Assembly (NCBI GenBank): GCA_015680685.1
Contig: MNCI01002930.1
Span: 186,053-246,896, forward strand
Direction of reading: 5' to 3'
Length of the DNA stretch: 60,844 nt
Source: Gnetum montanum
Lineage: Eukaryota > Streptophyta > Gnetopsida > Gnetales > Gnetaceae
The position numbers and the translations under genes were made by a program. Below, piece by piece: positions 57,111 through 60,844 of this stretch. The notes under the pieces are model-generated. The model had not been told where the DNA came from, ran no database searches, and saw only the letters and a program-made list of their open reading frames with translations. Numbering within the stretch: the stretch's first letter is position 1; each line of letters begins with the position of its first letter.

Positions 57111-57420
57111 TAAACAAATTATAGGACTGAGGAAGAAAATGCATATTTCTGAATTAGGACTCAAAAACTGCAACCTACAAATGTTAAGACCCAAAATTAA
57201 CAAGTTATATTCATCAAGAGATGTGGTTCTTATTGAAGATAAATTTAAAATAACAAATTTCTAGCCTAGTAATCAAAAAGATATAGACTAATATAATTTA
57301 AAATAATGAATTTAAAGAACTCATCCTCAAACCCAAATGTTGGACACAAATTTTGAATGAATAACAACTAGATCACATGTGATCACAAATATATCATACT
57401 CAACTCTTACATAATAACTA
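57111..57420 (+). pseudogene. Ty1/copia region between integrase and RT
   Basis: The open frame 57076-57264 continues the integrase C-terminus (KLYSSRDVVLIEDKFK, the usual SRDV.F.E block). After it the frame breaks, and the low-complexity linker before RT cannot be read reliably. Confidence 0.6.
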
Positions 57421-58910
57421 AATAGGACTGAAGAAGCCTTAAAGACCAAAACTTGGAAGGAAGCCATGGATAGAGAATATGAACCCATTATGAGAAAAAA
57501 GACATGGGAACTAATTGATAAACCAAAAGAAAAAAAAAGTGATTGATTGCAAGTGGTTGTACAAAACTAAATTCAATGAAAAAGAATAAATATGAGACAT
57601 AAGGTAAGGCTAGTGGCAAGAGGTTGCACACAAAATAAATATATTTTCTTTGAGGAGATTTTTTCACTAGTAGTAAGATTTGAAATAATTAAACTCATTC
57701 TTTCCATTTTAGTTCACCACAATCTTAAACTCCATCAAATGGATGTAAACATAGAATTTTTAAATGGAAGCATGAATGAAGAAGTATCTTTTTATTAACA
57801 AAAAGTATATACCATTAAAAGAAAAAAATGTAAATTGAATAAAGCATTATATGGATTAAGATGAGGCCCACGATCATGGTTCCATAGGATTAATGACTAT
57901 TTGTAGAAGAAAAGATACTAATCTTACATGTTTGAACCCACATTGTACTACAAGCATGACAAGAAGGACTTCATCATTATCTCACTTTATGTAAATGATC
58001 TTGTATTGAGAGCTACCAATAACGATATGATAGAAAAATTTCAATCAAATATGTATGGTGAATTTAAAATCAAAGATTTAGAATAACTAAGATAGTTTCT
58101 TGATATATAAGTTAATCAAGATGAGGGAATTAAGTTTCATCAAACCAAATATGCTACTTCCATTCTATAAAAAATACAAAATGAGAAAAGAAATAGCACT
58201 AAATCTTCTCTACCTCAAAATATAAAACTAGAAAATAAGAACAATAGAACACTTGTGGATGCAACCTTAAATAAAAGCATGATTGGAGCACTAATATTTC
58301 TTTATCACACAATAATAGACCTAGAATTTGTTACTTATCTCTTGTTAAGATATACAGAAGATCCTAGATAGTCTAACCTTAATGTTTTCATTCATGTGTT
58401 AAGATATGTGAAAGGTACCACAAATTATGAACTCATTTATACCAAAGAAAATGAACACTTTTGTGCCTATTTAGATGTTGTTTAGGGAGGGGTGCACAAT
58501 GACAGAAGGTCCACATCAAAAGCCATACTATTTCATGAAAAAAATGCAATATATTAGAAATCAAGAAAAAAAACTTTAATTAGGATTTTAACTTATGAAA
58601 GAAATTCATAGCCATGGATAAGTGCATCCAACATATTCTTTGGCTTAAGAAAGTTATGGTACATATAAAATTTCATATTCACCTTTCAATCAAACTATCT
58701 TATGACAATGCAACAACCATTTAATTATCCAATGAGTATGTACATCATAAAAAATCAAATCACACATATATAAAATAAGTAGTGAAGGAAGGAAGCATAA
58801 AGCCCATCCATGTTGACTCATATCATCAACTTGTAGATGTGCTAATAAAATCTCTTCTTTGATACTAGACTAAACATATTAATAATTTTATATGAGTATT
58901 GAAGATTACA
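57421..58910 (+). pseudogene. Ty1/copia reverse transcriptase and RNase H
   Basis: Recognisable blocks in order: TWKEAMDREYEPIMRKKTWE (57450), KWLYKTKF (57550), HKVRLVARGCTQ (57595), LHQMDVNIEFLNGSMNEEV (57727-57785), KALYGLR (57841), LYVNDLVLRATN (57984; the catalytic YVDD reads YVND), GALIFLYHT (58290), VLRYVKGTTNYEL (58400), and VDVLIKSLL (58830, the usual DVLTKSL near the end of RNase H). This is a copia-type RT on the + strand, inactive because of stops and the Asp-to-Asn change. Confidence 0.9.
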
Positions 58911-59213
58911 AATCAAGAACAAGCACTTTTCACCCTAAATTAAGGACTATTGACACTAGTGTGACATGTAACGAGATATTATAATCATCCAAAGAAAAAG
59001 ATCATGTAGACATCAAAAATTATCATTCAAGACTTGTTTCTTAAAAGTCAAAAGTTCTTATGTTTCTCTTTATTATTTAAAATAGGAATAGAAAAAATAC
59101 AAAAGTTAAATATTATATTTTTACTTTTTATAAATTTATGAATGGATGTACATTAAAATGGTCCCATTTCATCCATATTTTAAAATTTTAAATGGTTCTA
59201 AGCTATGGGGTAG

Positions 59214-60844
59214 TGTTGGTTCATGTTTCCTAATATGGTCCTATTATTTTTCTATACGTTGAAGGGCCTCTTCATCATGTAATGCTTTGGATTCCAAATA
59301 AATAATTTTTTTTTACAAAATTTTAACTTTGAAATTCATTTGGTCACCTACATCTCATCATTCTAATCACATAACTTCCTCTCTTCATATAAATGTTATC
59401 CATGCTTTGTAATACTTGTATCACTTCATCAACATCAATCAAATTAGTAATTAATTAAGTTTTCTAGCCCATTTTAAATTTTTATAAAAGTAAAATTAAT
59501 TTAGAAGCTTTTACCATTAGGCCAAAAGTTAATATACATTCATTCAAATTTTACATAAAGTCTAATTTCATTCTCTAGTTATCATGGTTCTAGGTTAAAG
59601 AAGTCTTCAAGGTGAACCTATGGGTATAAATGTCATTCAATTTCAAATTATAAAACTAAAGATATTTATCAAAATTAGATTTATCATGGCTGATGGTCAA
59701 GTCATGGTATTCGAAAAGAACATATAGTAAGTTCTCCATGAATCATTGTATTGAAGAAATTAATTTTTCATTCACCACAACTTGTGGGCAATTCATGATA
59801 TCAACCATGACTTAGGGTTAAGTTATGGTTACTCAAAATATTTAACTATGAATTAGCATTACCTCATGGTGAACACATAAAATAAGAAAAATTTATCATG
59901 ACTCATGATACAGTTATGGAATGATCTAGAATCCTAAAATTTATAAGTTTTCTTAAAACATGACTTCTACTCTAGTCATGCTATCTTCATTACAACTTGT
60001 GTTGTAATAACATTGCTCATAGTATCTAACAATTCCAAACCATGATTCATGGTCTATAAAAAATTGAAGATAAAGAGCATACTTCTTCATCAACATTAAC
60101 ATGTAAGGGTTTAAGATTTGTATGTAAGAGTGTGTGCATAATTCTTATGGGTCCATAGTTGTGATCTATCATCTTAGTATTGGAACATTAGTTTTTAATC
60201 TTTCAAAAATGCCATCAAGAAGAGTTGGTGTTAAGAATGGATAAAGAAGAATTTCTATAAATTCTATGTGTTGTATCCACTTTGACTTTCTTTTCATAAG
60301 TCAGAGACATGGATATATTCTATGAATTTTTAGTACTTAAGGCCATCTTCAATAGTCTGGATTCAATGTCCTATATCATCCAAAGTGTAGTTTCTATAAT
60401 TCTATCTCCAACTTGCTACAAATGATGTTTCAAGTTATTAGTAGCAACATTTTGACTCTTCTTCCAGTTTCAACATCCAATGTCAACTTCAATGTTGATT
60501 CTATCTCTAAATTTTAATGTTCAACATCAAATTTACTTATAATGTTTGATGTCAAATTCAATTTTGCACCACATTAGCTCTTCAACATCTAGCGTTGAGG
60601 TTGCATTCAATGTCTAACATCATATTTTATTTTCATATGTCAATTCTCCTATCCAAAAGCTTCTAAAATCTTCCACAAGATTCTATGGATCCCACTACAT
60701 CATTTCTATGTGATCTACAAGACATTTTAGCATATAGATAGAAGGATACTCATAAATAAGAAGGGATTCATTGGAATCTATTATAACTAGTCATTTTTGC
60801 TTCATTGAGCTCCTAGAGATTTACATAGTACTTGTAGATGTCTC
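59214..60844 (+). repeat. Probable 3' LTR of the copia element, truncated by the window
   Basis: After the RNase H end and about 300 bases of non-coding DNA, AAGCTATGGGGTAG (polypurine-like) is followed by TGTTGGTTCATG, a plausible LTR start. 60380-60800 resembles 27540-28000. A TATA-like word lies near 60732. The 5' LTR was not found. Confidence 0.45.

Noticed and set aside
1-60844. CRISPR arrays, rRNA and tRNA genes
   Set aside because: No regularly spaced short repeats and no convincing tRNA or rRNA sequence were seen; repeats here are tandem or transposon-derived.

Overview
The window looks like intergenic DNA from a large, repeat-filled plant genome; a gymnosperm is possible but not proven. 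It is AT-rich. The recognisable coding remains are plant LTR-retrotransposon proteins (Ty3/gypsy of the Athila/Tat type, and Ty1/copia), a PIF1-like helicase C-terminus, and a short fragment resembling a plant LOB/AS2 (LBD) domain. I see no intact protein gene and no rRNA, tRNA or CRISPR array. Almost every reading frame is broken by stops and indels.

Layout. 1-1640 and 44330-45661 are the two arms of a very widely spaced inverted repeat. Most of the DNA between them is minus-strand LTR retrotransposons. A Tat-like gypsy element (B; pol and gag at 2860-4034 and 10717-15280) is split by the nested element A (4040-10711, target duplication CTAGG). A solo LTR (15487-16407, target duplication CCCTC) follows. 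Element C (19062-26677, target duplication AGGAC) comes next, then the longest one, element D (28794-41920, gag-PR-RT-RH-INT plus an extra 3' ORF). Elements A, C, D and the solo LTR belong to one superfamily: their LTRs are about 850-940 bp, begin TGATGAG on the + strand and share motifs. D carries pol. A and C lack pol but keep gag and the 3' ORF, so D-type elements may once have mobilised A- and C-type ones.

From 42795 to 44260 the 3' end of a PIF1-like helicase gene is repeated three times in tandem, with a fourth copy at 50934-51436 beside a fold-back element in a (TA)n tract. 45692-47090 looks like an LTR and leader of another family. 47770-48690 holds short tandem repeats and an assembly gap. 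51440-56290 is AT-rich DNA without recognisable genes. A decayed Ty1/copia element on the + strand (56300-60844) runs off the right end.

The most interesting signal is the 3' ORF (ORF3) of A, C and D. Its ATG is preceded immediately by a splice-acceptor-like YAG (CAA in A) with a CTAAT/CTAAC branch-point-like sequence about 25-30 bases upstream. Two conserved non-coding blocks lie further upstream. This fits an accessory retrotransposon protein made from a spliced subgenomic RNA. Two places in the window (11285-11538 and 48199-48449) show assembly artefacts and should not be read as biology.
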